Assembly: GCF_022601675.1 (NCBI RefSeq)
Contig: NZ_JAKVIL010000008.1
Span: 124,001-188,000 of the forward strand
DNA from: Ancylobacter gelatini
GTDB lineage: Bacteria; Pseudomonadota; Alphaproteobacteria; Rhizobiales; Xanthobacteraceae
Direction: 5' to 3'
Length of the DNA: 64,000 nucleotides
Numbering within the stretch: position 1 is the stretch's first letter; the number at the start of each line of letters is the position of its first letter. A program made the translations under genes and the position numbers. The notes beneath the pieces are model-generated. The model saw nothing but the letters and a program-made list of their open reading frames with translations. It did no database searches and was not told the DNA's origin. Below are positions 63,725-64,000 of this stretch, piece after piece.

Positions 63725-64000
63725 GGAGCCGTGACGACACCGCCGTCATCTTCACCGAGGATGCCGACTGGCACACCCGCCGGCTGAAGGCGGCGATGGA
63801 AGCCGAGGGGCTCCGCGTCGCCGTGCTCTCGCTCAATGATTGCGGCTTCGCGATCGGCGAAAGCGCGCACGGCCTGATGCTGCCGGGGCTGGACGGCGCT
63901 CTTCCCGCCGCCGCCTTCGTGCGGCTGATCGCCAAGGGCTCGACCGAGCAGATCACCGCACGGCTCAGCCTGCTGCACGCGCTGCGCGAATGCGGCGTGA
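63721..64000 (+). CDS. ATP-grasp protein of the H4MPT island (Orf5-like), 3' end cut by the window
   Basis: The visible 93 residues start MRSRDDTAVIFTEDADWHTR and continue with a Rossmann-like preATP-grasp fold (RVAVLSLNDCGFAIGES, then LMLPGLDGALPAAAFVRLIA). The gene overlaps mch by ATGA and follows the order mtdB-mch-orf5 known from other methylotrophs. Such RimK/ATP-grasp proteins are thought to ligate amino acids during cofactor maturation (tail of the methanopterin or methanofuran analogue). The catalytic domain lies beyond the window, so the family call rests on this N-terminus and synteny. Confidence 0.75.
   Translation, partial: MRSRDDTAVIFTEDADWHTRRLKAAMEAEGLRVAVLSLNDCGFAIGESAHGLMLPGLDGALPAAAFVRLIAKGSTEQITARLSLLHALRECGV

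Overview
The window looks like a chromosomal segment of a high-GC alphaproteobacterium of the order Hyphomicrobiales. The gene content (tetrahydromethanopterin-linked C1 metabolism next to Aap-type and choline-sulfate genes, EcfG-type promoters, an Ancylobacter/Xanthobacter/Starkeya-like flavour) points to a facultative methylotroph of the Xanthobacteraceae. The family-level assignment is an inference from gene content; no rRNA or tRNA gene is visible in the window. I see no prophage, insertion sequence or CRISPR array.

Layout. 1-8.2 kb: a 5'-truncated ornithine cyclodeaminase, a three-domain polyprenyl glycosyltransferase, a small hypothetical gene, a two-component system and an ABC-F ATPase, with a palindromic repeat between the last two. 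8.4-16 kb: an amino-acid uptake and transamination locus: a class IV aminotransferase and an Aap-like importer without its ATPase on the plus strand, a class III aminotransferase and an RraA-type aldolase on the minus strand, and a LacI-family regulator. The two metabolic operons start at promoters with the same geometry, each abutting the same 16-bp palindrome. 16-21.3 kb: a BigR/SqrR-like sulfide-sensing operon (DUF2892, ArsR regulator, two YeeE/YedE halves) and a GbsR-regulated cytochrome bd operon (cydA, cydB, cydX). 21.4-26.8 kb: an ECF sigma factor without an adjacent anti-sigma gene, choline sulfatase, choline-binding protein and their LysR regulator, a nitroreductase and a small GNAT-like protein. 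27-37.5 kb: an FtsK translocase without membrane segments, a small tail-anchored protein behind an EcfG promoter, an aldehyde dehydrogenase, tandem DMT transporters, a RecD/Pif1-like helicase, an Rrf2 regulator overlapping methylglyoxal synthase, and a glutaryl-CoA dehydrogenase-like gene. 37.7-50.8 kb: a five-gene dipeptide ABC transporter, exbB-exbD-tonB, an FAD-linked 2-hydroxyacid dehydrogenase, a second ABC-F protein (Uup type) and a SpoU rRNA methyltransferase.

50.9-64 kb is the C1-transfer island. A plus-strand operon (archaeal-type kinase, DmrB/AfpA flavoprotein, dihydropteroate-synthase-like protein, DUF447, MfnB) is probably for biosynthesis of tetrahydromethanopterin and the methanofuran analogue. 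A minus-strand operon (pcd-fhcB-fhcA-fhcD-fhcC) encodes the formyltransferase/hydrolase complex. A divergent plus-strand operon (mtdB-mch-orf5-like) encodes the methylene dehydrogenase, methenyl cyclohydrolase and an ATP-grasp protein cut by the window end. Together mtdB, mch and fhcABCD oxidise methylene-H4MPT to formate. An MgtE magnesium transporter sits between the two halves. Gene order is tightly overlapping (ATGA/TGATG junctions) throughout this island.

The least expected signals are the shared operator of the aminotransferase/aldolase locus, the importer without an ATPase, the two EcfG-type promoters, the sulfide-sensor operator, and the 15-bp start-codon duplication in the flavoprotein gene.
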